Part shown: in pieces, positions 1 to 8,907 of the stretch
Layout of the letters: the number at the start of each line of letters is the position of its first letter
How positions within the stretch are numbered: position 1 is the stretch's first letter
NCBI GenBank assembly: GCA_003246575.1
Contig: QJZZ01000003.1
Span: 124,001-188,000, forward strand
Source: Candidatus Saccharimonadota bacterium
GTDB lineage: Bacteria; Patescibacteriota; Saccharimonadia; Saccharimonadales; Saccharimonadaceae
Length of the DNA stretch: 64,000 nucleotides
Direction: 5' to 3'
The notes under the pieces: generated by a model
What the model saw: only the letters and a program-made list of their open reading frames with translations
The model's database searches: none
Told to the model about the DNA's origin: nothing
Translations under genes and position numbers: made by a program

Positions 1-1032
1 CTGCCATCGCGTTATTACTATCATGCTGAAGTTTATCGCGATGATCGTGACCTCCAAGGGCGCCACGAATTGCCGTAAGTGCAACATCGACATTGCCCGT
101 GTTCGTGCTATTGGTACCTCCACTCTCTTCACGAATGATCTTTCCAATCTCATAGGATCGCAAACCGCCCGGATGGTTCACCAAGACATCAAGCACTCGA
201 GCATGGCGTGCATGCAACTGAACTCGACGGTCGCCAATGTAGTACTGTGACCCCGTCCCATCACCAGAATACACAACACTCAAACCCCAATCAGTCAGCA
301 TGTCGGGCTCCAGCTCATGTGTGAGTGGCACCTCAGCAGGGGACTGAGCTTCCGCTGGCTGTGATGGAGCAGCTTCACTCACGACAGTAGCATCGCCTGA
401 CGCTACATCAGCATTCCAGAAATATCGACGACCGTTCGTTTGTCCTTCTGCAACGATTAGTAGTCGCGGATCGGCAACTAGTTCTTTCATCATCATCGAG
501 GCGAATTGCTTGACCGCTCCAGGTGTTGAGTTTGGTCGCGCTGCCGCCACAAGTTGACGAATGTCGGCAGGCGCAAATCTTACGCCAGGCCTGGACCTCA
601 AAAGTTGTATAACCGAATTTTCGAGAGGGCTGCACTCCGAATACTCTTCCGGCCCGGAAGCATCAATAGTATCTACTGGCAGAGCGATGACATCAGGAGT
701 TACCGTAGCTGCCGGAGTGTCATCGACGAGAATATCACCCTGGGCAACATCATGTATATCGTCAGCCAGAGCGTATGCTGCCGCGACTTCAGCAGTATCA
801 CCACGTAACGCCACCGACTGTGGTTGAGTATCGATGACCGCATGGAGCTTGGAGCAAAATGCTGCACCGGCTACCGATGCTTCGCCGATCGCCACCCCAA
901 CATTAAATAGCCTCGCATCATGTTCGAGCGTGGCCATACGGCGCGCCGCTTCTGCTAGTTTGCTCGCGACAGGGCATCCGTCGCAGATTCTTTGTGTTTC
1001 TTGTGTTGCGCTCGTTTGTTCTCCGTGTGTCA
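1..1032 (-). CDS. Hypothetical protein with two winged-helix-like regions (3' end outside window)
   Basis: An open frame runs from ATG at 1032 to the window edge (344 codons), so the C-terminus is missing. An AGAGG Shine-Dalgarno sits just before the ATG. Residues 17-20 are CDGC. Residues about 145-215 look like a winged helix (an Ile/Leu-patterned helix pair, then a wing ending GQTNGRRYFW). From about residue 264 a second one resembles the OmpR/PhoB effector domain (YYIGDRRVQLHARHARVLD, then VDVALTAIRGALGG), which suggests DNA binding. It follows the WhiB gene by 35 bases on the same strand, so the two are probably co-transcribed. No family name is recognised; the regulator role is inference. 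Confidence 0.7.
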
Positions 1033-1067
1033 TAACCTCTACCCCTAAATGTTATTCGACTAGTTTT

Positions 1068-1412
1068 TTATACTGCTCGACGTGTGAGTTTGCGACGCTC
1101 ACGCTCTGACAAACCGCCCCATATTCCGAACCGTTCATCGTGTCTCAGTGCGTAGTCTAGACATTCAGCCTTGACGTCACAACTTGCGCAAACTTTTTTT
1201 GCTTCCCGTGTACTGCGACCTTTTTCTGGAAAGAATGCTTCTGGATCGGTCTGGGAACAAAGTGCTCGATCCTGCCAGTCGAGTTCACCGACTGGATCAT
1301 CTCCATCTAGATGAAATAATTCCGCAAGCTTGTGTGCGGACGCCCCTAGTTCCGCACTAGCAACACGGCTCTGAACAGGTTGTTCGATCCTAGAATGTAA
1401 CCCCTCTGCCAT
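1068..1412 (-). CDS. WhiB-family iron-sulfur transcription regulator
   Basis: A 114-residue protein with the complete WhiB signature: Cys52, Cys75, Cys78 and Cys84 (C-x22-C-x2-C-x5-C) to ligate a [4Fe-4S] cluster, then the turn GIWGG (96-100) and a basic tail (ERERRKLTRR). WhiB proteins bind sigma factor region 4 and respond to redox or nitric oxide; the family is best known from Actinobacteria and their phages. I chose ATG 1412 because the longer upstream extension has no WhiB character and runs back into the divergent promoter region. A downstream gene with winged-helix features lies 35 bases away. No sigma70 housekeeping gene is in the window, though a sigma4-containing protein is (27572-28633). 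Confidence 0.9.
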   Translation of the reverse strand: MAEGLHSRIEQPVQSRVASAELGASAHKLAELFHLDGDDPVGELDWQDRALCSQTDPEAFFPEKGRSTREAKKVCASCDVKAECLDYALRHDERFGIWGGLSERERRKLTRRAV

Positions 1413-1531
1413 ATACGTAACACTACCCCCGTTTAGTTGTATTCGATTATGCGTTTTGCAGTTATCTTGTTTTGTATTGTATACGCCAAGCGCTCTCGTA
1501 AAAAGCATAAGCAATTTGTTATACTAAAATT

Positions 1532-2662
1532 ATGCAAACTCCACCGGATCCGCTACGTGGGATTGATACCGACTCCGGCACAACTAGCCTCCCAAAACTC
1601 CAGCAAACGCGACGAGGCCTTTTGCCGTGGCTCAAGTCACACCGCACGCGCATCATTATCGCTGTCGGTCTCTTGCTTATCGGCGGATGGGCGGTAGCGG
1701 CTTGGTGGTGGTATCAATCGACCGCACCTGTTTTTACTGAAGCACCTGACATCGCCATCGCCGAGCGTCCCGTACATTACTATTCACCACTCACTGGCGT
1801 CGAAGTAACCGATGAAGCTACGACGAAATTACCTGTGACCGCCATCATGATCGAGAACAGTCCCGATGCGCGCCCACACAGTGGCCTCAAGCAAGCAGGC
1901 ATTGTCTATGAAGCCATTGCCGAAGGTGGGATTACTCGTTACGCCGCTATTTACCAGGAGGACAAGCCGACACTTATCGGCCCCGTTCGCAGCCTCAGAC
2001 CGTATTTTCTCGATTGGATTGCCGCCTACGATGCGTCTGTCGTTCACGTCGGTGGCAGCGCCCGCGCATTGACAGAAGTGCGCAACGGAACCTATCGTGA
2101 TCTCGATCAATTTTTCAATGGCAGTTCATTTTGGCGCGCCAACGATCGCTATGCGCCCCACAACGTCTACACTAGCTTCGAAAAACTCGATGCACTCGAA
2201 AAGAGCAAGGGCTACACCTCGTCATCATTCACCGGCTGGGAACGCCAAGACGGCAAAGCTACCGAGACACCAGATGCTACAACAGTGAAAATCAACTTCT
2301 CGAGCGCACTCTACAATACGTATTACACGTACGACGCCACTACCAACACGTACGCGCGTTTCCTTGGCGGCGTGAAACACCTCGACCGCGAAAAAGGCCA
2401 GATCACCCCGAGTGTCATTATCGCAATGATGGTTGATGAAAAAACTGTCCAAGAAGACGGCTCACGCGAAGACATCACGACTACCGGAAACGGCAAAGCG
2501 TACATCTTCCAGAACGGCACCGTTGTAGAAGCGACATGGAGAAAAACTGCCACGAAGTCGCAAATTCAATGGCTCGACAGCGAAGGCAACTCAATCGTGC
2601 TCAATCGCGGACAGACTTGGGTAGCCGCCGTTCCAAACAGGGGAGGGAGCGTCTCATGGTAG
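1532..2662 (+). CDS. DUF3048 (YerB-like) membrane-anchored extracytoplasmic protein
   Basis: 376 residues. A basic N-terminus is followed by one membrane helix (about 38-62, ending WAVAAWWWYQS), with the rest outside. The body has DUF3048-type motifs: AIMIENSPDARPHSGL, then YEAIAEGGITRY, then IGPVRSLRPYF and HVGGSARAL. The family (B. subtilis YerB) has no settled biochemical role and is usually called a lipoprotein; here a plain anchor is seen and no lipobox Cys. A TATACT -10 (1520-1525) ends six bases before ATG 1532, so the mRNA is probably leaderless. The end overlaps the histidine kinase start (ATGGTAG), indicating one operon with the two-component pair. Confidence 0.85.
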   Translation: MQTPPDPLRGIDTDSGTTSLPKLQQTRRGLLPWLKSHRTRIIIAVGLLLIGGWAVAAWWWYQSTAPVFTEAPDIAIAERPVHYYSPLTGVEVTDEATTKLPVTAIMIENSPDARPHSGLKQAGIVYEAIAEGGITRYAAIYQEDKPTLIGPVRSLRPYFLDWIAAYDASVVHVGGSARALTEVRNGTYRDLDQFFNGSSFWRANDRYAPHNVYTSFEKLDALEKSKGYTSSSFTGWERQDGKATETPDATTVKINFSSALYNTYYTYDATTNTYARFLGGVKHLDREKGQITPSVIIAMMVDEKTVQEDGSREDITTTGNGKAYIFQNGTVVEATWRKTATKSQIQWLDSEGNSIVLNRGQTWVAAVPNRGGSVSW

Positions 2663-4203
2663 ATACCTCGCAGCCAAAACAGCACGTTCGTGATTTTTGG
2701 CCAAAAGCACGCCGACGCGGTATCGTGCTAACAATCATCATGGAGCTGCTCGTTGCTGGAATTCTGACCCTGGCGCTATTTTTCTCGGGTATCAATGTCG
2801 ACAACATCGCGTTTGCGATCATCATCATCGCAGGCATCGCATCATCTATTGGCATCAACCTCATACTCGCGCATATGCTCATGACGCCCCTCAAGGACTT
2901 GAGCGCAGCACTAACACATGTCTCTGGGGAGCCGTCGGATATCATTCCACCCAATTCCAGTGCGCCGTCGCGCAAATACGACGGCCTCGAACCGCTCATC
3001 GAGCTCATCTACAAGCTCTCATCTCAAGACACTTCATCCGCTACCCCAGTGGCAGCCACGGAGCCAACCACCGACATCGTATCGCGCGCCCTTGCTCAAA
3101 CCGACGCCGGAGTTATCATCTGCGACGAAGCCGGCAAAGTACTGTATGCCAGCGCCCATGCGCCAATCGGCGAAGCGGCAGATGGGTCGCCTGAGCTCAC
3201 GATGCTTTTCGAGTCGCCCGACACCTTTGAAAACTGGCTAGCAACCGCCCGCGACCAGCAAGTGAAAAGTAGCCATACCTGGCAGCGCGTCGCGGATAAA
3301 ATTGTCGGAGACCCAGATCGTCGCATTTTCGATGTCTTTGCTAACTACGAAAAGGGGAGTACAGCGCCAGTAGTACTCATCACTGTCGATCGAAGTAGCA
3401 CCTACCAGCCAGAAGACGACCAGCTCGATTTCATTTCATTTGCCGCTCATGAGCTACGCGGACCAGTCACCGTCATCCGTGGCTATCTCGACGTCTTCCG
3501 CGAAGAGGTCGAGAGTCCCTCCATGGACGCCGACGAACGCGCCACGCTCCTGAGTCGCCTCGTCGTATCGGCCAACCGTCTCAGCGGCTACATCACCAAC
3601 ATTCTCAACGCCTCGCGCCACGACCGTCAGCACCTCAAGATTAATCTGCGTGAGTACACACTTCCGCAGGTATATGCCGCCATCGCGGACGATATGAGCC
3701 TTCGTGCCAGCACACAAAACCGCCTGCTCAGCGTGCAGATTCCTTCGGATCTCCCGACGATTGCCGCCGACCCATCGAGTCTCACAGAAGTGCTCTCGAA
3801 TCTGATCGATAACGCCATTAAGTATTCGAACGAAGGCGGCACAATCACCGTCAATGCGAGCGTCGATGGTGAATTCGTCCGCGTCAATGTCATTGACCAG
3901 GGTATCGGCATCCCCGCAAACGTCGTCAGTAACCTCTTCCATAAGTTTTATCGCTCACACCGCTCACGCGAGACCGTCGCTGGCACCGGTATCGGCCTCT
4001 ATATTTCCAAAGCGATCGTTGATGGCCATGGCGGTATCATCGAAGTGAAGAGTGAGGAAAACAAGGGTTCCACCTTCAGCTTCACTGTGCCGATCTACGC
4101 AACCGTTGCCGAAAAGCTGACAGCGGCAGCAGGTGCAAATGACGCCATTATCCGTCAAGGCGAAAGCGGCTGGATCAAAAACCACGCGAAGTATCGCGGC
4201 TAA
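2656..4203 (+). CDS. Membrane sensor histidine kinase
   Basis: 515 residues from ATG 2656, preceded by GGAGGGAG and overlapping the upstream stop. Two membrane helices at about 22-43 and 50-72 are separated by a very short outer loop. A HAMP-like stretch and a PAS-like region follow (about 135-250). The kinase core has the H box FAAHELRGPVTVIRG (His about 265), N box DNAIKY, G1 DQGIGIP, F box FHKFYR and G2 GTGIGLYIS, so it should be active. With almost no extracellular domain the signal is probably membrane or cytoplasmic. Its partner is the response regulator at 4223. Confidence 0.93.
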   Translation: MVDTSQPKQHVRDFWPKARRRGIVLTIIMELLVAGILTLALFFSGINVDNIAFAIIIIAGIASSIGINLILAHMLMTPLKDLSAALTHVSGEPSDIIPPNSSAPSRKYDGLEPLIELIYKLSSQDTSSATPVAATEPTTDIVSRALAQTDAGVIICDEAGKVLYASAHAPIGEAADGSPELTMLFESPDTFENWLATARDQQVKSSHTWQRVADKIVGDPDRRIFDVFANYEKGSTAPVVLITVDRSSTYQPEDDQLDFISFAAHELRGPVTVIRGYLDVFREEVESPSMDADERATLLSRLVVSANRLSGYITNILNASRHDRQHLKINLREYTLPQVYAAIADDMSLRASTQNRLLSVQIPSDLPTIAADPSSLTEVLSNLIDNAIKYSNEGGTITVNASVDGEFVRVNVIDQGIGIPANVVSNLFHKFYRSHRSRETVAGTGIGLYISKAIVDGHGGIIEVKSEENKGSTFSFTVPIYATVAEKLTAAAGANDAIIRQGESGWIKNHAKYRG

Positions 4204-4222
4204 AATAGGATATACTAAGAAC

Positions 4223-4615
4223 ATGCCAATCAAGACTGTACTCATCGTAGAAGACGACCGTTTCATCGGTGAAATGTATGTTCGCAGCATGCAAAAAGCC
4301 GGCTACGATGTCGACTGGATGATCGATGGCCACGACGGCCTCGTCGCCGCCCGCAACAAAGTCTACGACCTCTTGATTCTCGACATCATGCTCCCAGAAA
4401 TGCGCGGCAACGAAATCCTTCACGAACTCCGCGGCGGGGAAGGCGACGACATTCCGCAATCCCGCGTCATCGTCATGACCAATTTCGAACAAGATGATGC
4501 CTCGCGCATTGCCATGGAGCACGATGCCGACGCCTATCTTATTAAAGCGGAGATTACGCCCCGCAAACTCCTCGAGACCATCGAACAGCTCGACAAGCTT
4601 CCACCACGCGCCTAA
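4223..4615 (+). CDS. Single-domain (REC-only) response regulator
   Basis: 130 residues, a complete receiver domain with the acidic pair EDD near residue 10, phospho-acceptor Asp in LLILDIMLPEM, the Thr in VIVMTN and Lys in AYLIKA. No DNA-binding output domain is present, so it should signal by protein contact. TATACT (4211-4216) ends six bases before the ATG although the gene lies only 19 bases after the kinase gene. It can therefore be transcribed separately, probably as a leaderless mRNA. Confidence 0.93.
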   Translation: MPIKTVLIVEDDRFIGEMYVRSMQKAGYDVDWMIDGHDGLVAARNKVYDLLILDIMLPEMRGNEILHELRGGEGDDIPQSRVIVMTNFEQDDASRIAMEHDADAYLIKAEITPRKLLETIEQLDKLPPRA

Positions 4616-4685
4616 TACTAGACAATGCGCCCCTGTTTTGGTAGAGTAGTGAAGCGGTTTTTGTAGAGCGCATCTCTCATAATTT

Positions 4686-4760
4686 GGCCTTATCGTCTAA
4701 CGGTTAGGACACAAGGTTCTCATCCTTGCAATCCGGGTTCGATTCCCGGTAAGGTCACCA
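4686..4760 (+). tRNA. tRNA-Glu (anticodon CTC)
   Basis: The cloverleaf is clear: acceptor GGCCTTA/TAAGGTC, D arm with AACGGTTAGG, anticodon stem CAAGG/CCTTG with loop TTCTCAT (anticodon CTC, reads GAG), T arm CCGGG-TTCGATT-CCCGG, discriminator A and an encoded CCA. A terminator hairpin follows within 14 bases. The AT-richer island begins directly downstream. Confidence 0.95.
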
Positions 4761-4773
4761 TATAGGAATCAAG

Positions 4774-4793
4774 AGACGCTTCGGCGTCTTTTT
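4774..4793 (+). terminator. Rho-independent terminator after tRNA-Glu
   Basis: Stem AGACGC/GCGTCT closed by a stable C(TTCG)G tetraloop and followed by TTTT. It lies 14 bases after the tRNA 3' end. Confidence 0.9.
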
Positions 4794-4950
4794 GTGTGTC
4801 TTTCAATCTGTAAAATATGCTCAAACCTTCCGTTCCAAACTTTTCGTTCTTGAGGTCGAATTCGATACCATTCTCTGGAATATGACTTTTGTTTCTGCAT
4901 CAGCATCTTGCCGCATGCGAGCAGGGGCGTTCATGAAGTTACAGACGTAG

Positions 4951-5076
4951 GTAATAGTAGAAATAGATTATGAGTATCCGCTCATCTTACCGGCAATTGC
5001 ACTTATGTTTATGGCATGGCCAATTTATTATTCGTACCGCAAGTTAGCTTTATATATAGCCAAGGCAAATTCGTAG
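4951..5076 (+). pseudogene. Possible remnant of a membrane protein gene
   Basis: The gap 4794-5143 holds no convincing gene. One open frame (41 codons, no start codon until an internal ATG at 5005) encodes a hydrophobic stretch with ILPAIALMFMAWPIYYSY, as if left from a decayed membrane gene. Base composition is AT-rich like the rest of the island. This is weak evidence and it may be chance. Confidence 0.25.
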
Positions 5077-5143
5077 CCTGCTATCCTGATAGTGAAAAAG
5101 ATGGAAGTAAACAAGAAGCTAGAAGAAATGGTAATATTTAATT

Positions 5144-5617
5144 ATGCCTCAAACTGATTGGCTAACAATAATTCTTACGGCCACCACCACTCTTGTTGGG
5201 GGTGTTCTGCTATTAATATTTACCGAGTCTATCCGTCTATTTGTCATTTAGCCGCTAAAAGCATACCGCGACCATGTGGAATTTATACTTGATAGACTGG
5301 ACTTTCATGCAAATTACATGACAAATTTCTTTTCAGAAGAGCCCAAAAAAGAGGAGCGTGAAAAAATTCAAGAAATTCAAAAGGACTTTCGTAGTGCAGC
5401 AACACAGTTAAATGCAAAATACGCTAGCATATCTATGAAATGGCTACTTATTAAATTTGGCTGGGTACCGAGCAAGAAAGATAAAGAAGAAGTACATGGC
5501 AAGCTTATTTTTCTATCAAACAACTTTCCTAGAGCGTCACGAATGCGTGGCACGAATGACCCTATTATGAAAAATGACCAGGCGATTGAAACTATAAAAA
5601 GCAAGCTTATCAAATAA
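5144..5617 (+). pseudogene. Small membrane protein gene split by an in-frame amber codon
   Basis: From ATG 5144 (TAATAT ends six bases upstream) the frame encodes a hydrophobic N-terminus (WLTIILTATTTLVGG, then LLLIFTESIRLFVI). It meets TAG at 5249-5251 and continues in the same frame as PLKAYRDHVEFILDRLDFH to a stop at 5617. The second part alone would have to start at GTG 5276 and would lose the membrane anchor. An N-terminal helix followed by an RP/PL-x-YR linker and a soluble helical domain is, from memory, a recurring family layout, so I read this as one gene of about 157 codons. It is either inactivated or read through. Function unknown. Confidence 0.55.
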
Positions 5618-5666
5618 TTAAGTAGTTCTGACCAAAAATAGATTTATCCCTGTATAATCCAAATAG

Positions 5667-7214
5667 ATGTTGGAGTTTCTATTTAACGCTATGACTAATG
5701 AGAAAGTCGAAGATAGGCTCGATTTTCTTAATACGGCTATAGCCATCAACACATCTATCCTTCTTGCTGTAGTTGGGCTAGTATTTCTGCTCTACCAAAT
5801 AGATAAGTACAGTAAGTTCAAACGAATAAATTATGTGCACCTCTTCTCATATGTCTCACTTGGGCTAGCGGTAGGGCTACTTTACCCAATCACACTTCTA
5901 CATACTACGGGTAGTGAATACACCTATCTAGAGAAGGTCATGTACGCGGTCTCTGTATTATCACCGTTCATAATGATTCTTCTCTCGGTAATGTTTCTTG
6001 CAGTTATTTTGTACACCTCATCAACCCCGTACATCATTAAGGGATTTGCATATCATGACAGAATTTCCTTAACAACCCGTATATCTAGTATTCTGAATGG
6101 TATTAAAGCCTCGCTTAGCACGAAAGACAAGAAGAAACGACGTAATAAAGCATATTCCATAGGTAGAACTATGAATCCCGTCGCTCGACAGAGCCAAGAA
6201 TTATGCCTCAGACATGGGGTAGTGATGCAGGAGCTAGATGCTGTTAGGTACTCAAGCCTGCATGCAAGAGATGACTTGTTGGTGCGAATGGCTCTCACGG
6301 CCATTGAAGAGGACGACTCAAACACCTTACGATTCATAATAAAAAGATACGCAAAATTGCTAAAATCCGCCAGCAACAAGCGTTTTAAAGAATACTCAGA
6401 AGACCTTGAGGCCATAACGGAAAGTCTTGTTCGGTATAAAAAAGATGAAGTCTACAGCTTACTGGTGGATATCCTTAGCGATGAATGGATAAAGGATACT
6501 GGGTCGCTAGAGGCGTTAGACGATAAGCTTGGAAGGGTGTACGTTGGTATTCTTTATCAATACATAGATAAAGGTGAAGATGTCGATACAATACAAAGAA
6601 GCTTAAGTCTACTACTGAACTTTTTCTTCTTGATTTTAGTTTCAGCAAATAGAAAAGATGGCAAAGACTGGTTTTATACAAAAGACTTTTGTCGAATATA
6701 TGCAAGAAAGGCCGTACTACGGGTAGCCGAAAAGAGCTTAGGGTATACTCTCTGGCTGGCGCATGAAAAAGCGCATTTCTTTCTTCATCATGGTGCTGAA
6801 GTTAAGAGGCTGGAGATTACGACCGAGTTTATGAAACTTGATGCCAATATCGGTATTCTCGGTCGAGTACATGAGTTGCACTGTGAATCTGGAGATTGCT
6901 CAAAAACAGTCTATCGTCACGTGCTAGATGCGTTCCAGATGCTTGGAGATTACTCAAAAGATACTTTCAACAAAAAGGCGTCTGAGTCCTTCCTGAGAGA
7001 GTACAAAGAATCTTTCGAGAAGCTCCTTGGTTTTGAAATTGAGCTGGATATGGAAAATCATGAGTACACCGAAGATAAAACTAAACCAAAGATAATGCAT
7101 TCTGTAAAACTCGGCCCCACTCCCGAAACTTCAGATTCCCAAAATATAGACTACAGTCAGCTCGATAAAAAATCTGTAGCGGCACTTATGCGTAGCAGAA
7201 TAGGTGGTTGGTGA
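5667..7214 (+). CDS. Membrane protein of unknown function in accessory island
   Basis: 515 residues. Four or so membrane helices occupy residues about 22-135 (AINTSILLAVVGLVFLLYQ; VSLGLAVGLLYPITLL; the region ending FLAVILYTS). A long basic then largely helical cytoplasmic domain follows. No catalytic motif is recognised. TATAAT (5653-5658) ends eight bases before ATG 5667. Codon use and AT content differ from the flanking two-component and pentose phosphate genes, which suggests transfer. Its stop overlaps the start of the DUF4238 gene (TGATG), so the two proteins probably work together. A sensor/effector pair or defence role is a guess. Confidence 0.75.
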   Translation: MLEFLFNAMTNEKVEDRLDFLNTAIAINTSILLAVVGLVFLLYQIDKYSKFKRINYVHLFSYVSLGLAVGLLYPITLLHTTGSEYTYLEKVMYAVSVLSPFIMILLSVMFLAVILYTSSTPYIIKGFAYHDRISLTTRISSILNGIKASLSTKDKKKRRNKAYSIGRTMNPVARQSQELCLRHGVVMQELDAVRYSSLHARDDLLVRMALTAIEEDDSNTLRFIIKRYAKLLKSASNKRFKEYSEDLEAITESLVRYKKDEVYSLLVDILSDEWIKDTGSLEALDDKLGRVYVGILYQYIDKGEDVDTIQRSLSLLLNFFFLILVSANRKDGKDWFYTKDFCRIYARKAVLRVAEKSLGYTLWLAHEKAHFFLHHGAEVKRLEITTEFMKLDANIGILGRVHELHCESGDCSKTVYRHVLDAFQMLGDYSKDTFNKKASESFLREYKESFEKLLGFEIELDMENHEYTEDKTKPKIMHSVKLGPTPETSDSQNIDYSQLDKKSVAALMRSRIGGW

Positions 7215-8194
7215 TGCCGAAGCGAGAGCCACATAAGAAACAACATACTGTCCCAAAAACATACCTTGAAAACTTTACAGATGATAATGGCTCTCTTTGG
7301 ATGCTTAACCCATCATTCAAAATCTATAAGAACGCACCAAAAAATACTCTAACACAGAAATTTTATTACAATGTTCAATTCCAAGGTAAAGACTCATTAA
7401 TTATTGAGAAGGGTTTCCTCGGAAGTCTTGAGTCTCAGTTTGCGGAAATTTATCGTCAGAAGATATCGCAGCAAATACGATTAGACGATGATGAAAAAGC
7501 AAGATTGGCCTTATTTATAGCCGCACAGCTCAACCGAGTTACCAGTCGTCGTGATGCCATGAGAGACTTCATCGACCGAGTTGAACAAACCGTTAAGCCC
7601 TTCATGAACATGCCAGATGACATGAAAAAGAGGCTTGCAGGCCATAGCGGTCCTTTGATTCCTGGGCATAAAGAAAACTCTATGCCCGTAGAAGAGCTTT
7701 TCAAAATGCGAGATGATTTAAATGCAAGTCACTCTGCAATGCTTCCTAAGTTAAGCCTAGACATTGCGCCTATCATATTTTCAATGCAGTGGGGATTTAT
7801 GGTATACGAAAAGGAAGATAATGTTTTTATAACTTCTGACGACCCTTGTGTCATGGTTAATCCTGACCTTGAAGCCCACTACGGATATGAGCACATGTAT
7901 AGCTCTCCAGGTTTAATACAAAATGGAGTTGAGCTAATAATTCCAATATCTCCACATATTGCTATCCTTTGTGGATGGAAGCTAAAGACCGACAGGGCGT
8001 ACATACCTGTAACAACAGATATGGTAGATAACGTGAATAAGCGTCAGATACGACACAGCGGTCTTCTCATAACTAATAGTGAGCGCCATGCTAATAATTT
8101 AAAGTCACATATCCTCAAAAGGCGACAGCTTCACGGTGCACGCAATGTACTTGCAAAACCTCTAGAGCAAATTCATACCCCAATAATAGATTAA
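7214..8194 (+). CDS. DUF4238 family protein
   Basis: 326 residues from ATG 7214, overlapping the upstream stop. The N-terminus has the DUF4238 signature: KKQHTVPKTYLENF (His-rich), then a short strand region ending KFYYNV. The second conserved block is near residue 215, FITSDDPCVMVNP. No enzymatic activity is firmly established for the family, which is common in accessory regions. A long charged helix fills the middle. Translational coupling to the membrane protein upstream suggests a two-gene module. The composition is AT-rich like its partner. Confidence 0.8.
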   Translation: MPKREPHKKQHTVPKTYLENFTDDNGSLWMLNPSFKIYKNAPKNTLTQKFYYNVQFQGKDSLIIEKGFLGSLESQFAEIYRQKISQQIRLDDDEKARLALFIAAQLNRVTSRRDAMRDFIDRVEQTVKPFMNMPDDMKKRLAGHSGPLIPGHKENSMPVEELFKMRDDLNASHSAMLPKLSLDIAPIIFSMQWGFMVYEKEDNVFITSDDPCVMVNPDLEAHYGYEHMYSSPGLIQNGVELIIPISPHIAILCGWKLKTDRAYIPVTTDMVDNVNKRQIRHSGLLITNSERHANNLKSHILKRRQLHGARNVLAKPLEQIHTPIID

Positions 8195-8329
8195 GTCGTG
8201 AATGTGCCTATGGTTCTAGTCCCTTAACGGATGTTTTACGCCAGAGATAATCCCTTAATAAGATGATAGAGTCGTCTGAATTCCAACAAGATATCGTTCC
8301 AATTCGATTCAACCACGTTCACCAATAAA

Positions 8330-8367
8330 AACGCCTCAGCTATTCATGGCTGGGGCGTTTTTCTTTG
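8330..8367 (+). terminator. Terminator at the island's right edge (bidirectional)
   Basis: Eleven base pairs, AACGCCTCAGC with GCTGGGGCGTT (one T-G pair), with an 8-base loop. TTTTT follows on the plus strand and a run of A precedes it, so it could also stop minus-strand transcription. Just before it, at about 8301-8325, lies TTCGATTC...TCACCA, which resembles a tRNA 3' end. Confidence 0.75.
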
Positions 8368-8394
8368 GGCGAATTCAAATGCTATCATACTCAC

Positions 8395-8907
8395 ATGAAC
8401 ATCCTCCTCCTACCCGGCAATAGCCCTCGTCACAAATCTTGGGCCGAAGATTTCAAATCGAGTCTATTGCCTACGCCCAACATAGGGTCCGTTATCGCAC
8501 AGCATTATGCGCACTGGAGGAACGGAGAAGAATTTGCCGACACCGATCACGAGCTACTCATCGCAACGGCCTCAGCACGGGAGCTCGGCACCTACGCGAT
8601 CATCGCAAAATCTATCGGTACGGCAATCGCACTCGAGGGAATTGCGCAGGGAAAATTGCAGCCAACACAGCTCATCCTGCTCGGCATACCGATCAATGGC
8701 ACCATCGCTTCCGAAACATATCGCAACTGGCTCAAGGGCGTAACGATTCCGACCATCATCATGCAAAACACGAAGGACCCCTACGGATCATTCGCCGAGC
8801 TCCAGGCGCTCATTGAGCCAGGGCAGACAAACATCTCGCTCATCGAAACAGAAGGCGACACGCATGACTATCTTGATTTTGCTACCATCGGAAAGTGTAT
8901 ATCGTGA
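8395..8907 (+). CDS. Small alpha/beta hydrolase-like protein
   Basis: 170 residues, starting MNILLLPGNSPRHKSW as in the RBBP9/YdeN type of small serine hydrolases. A nucleophile elbow AKSIG (in place of GxSxG), an acidic loop with KDPYGS and a late His in GDTHDY give a plausible Ser-Asp-His triad. Substrate unknown. A -10-like TATCAT ends six bases before the ATG. The stop overlaps the GTG start of the next gene, so the two are co-translated. Confidence 0.75.
   Translation: MNILLLPGNSPRHKSWAEDFKSSLLPTPNIGSVIAQHYAHWRNGEEFADTDHELLIATASARELGTYAIIAKSIGTAIALEGIAQGKLQPTQLILLGIPINGTIASETYRNWLKGVTIPTIIMQNTKDPYGSFAELQALIEPGQTNISLIETEGDTHDYLDFATIGKCIS

Noticed and set aside
554-1109. Plus-strand frames of 80-90 codons near the left edge
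   Set aside because: They are antisense shadows of the minus-strand winged-helix gene, which is open over its whole length.
8281-8326. Second tRNA at the right edge of the island
   Set aside because: Only the T-loop and CCA end resemble a tRNA; the T stem does not pair and no 5' half is found.
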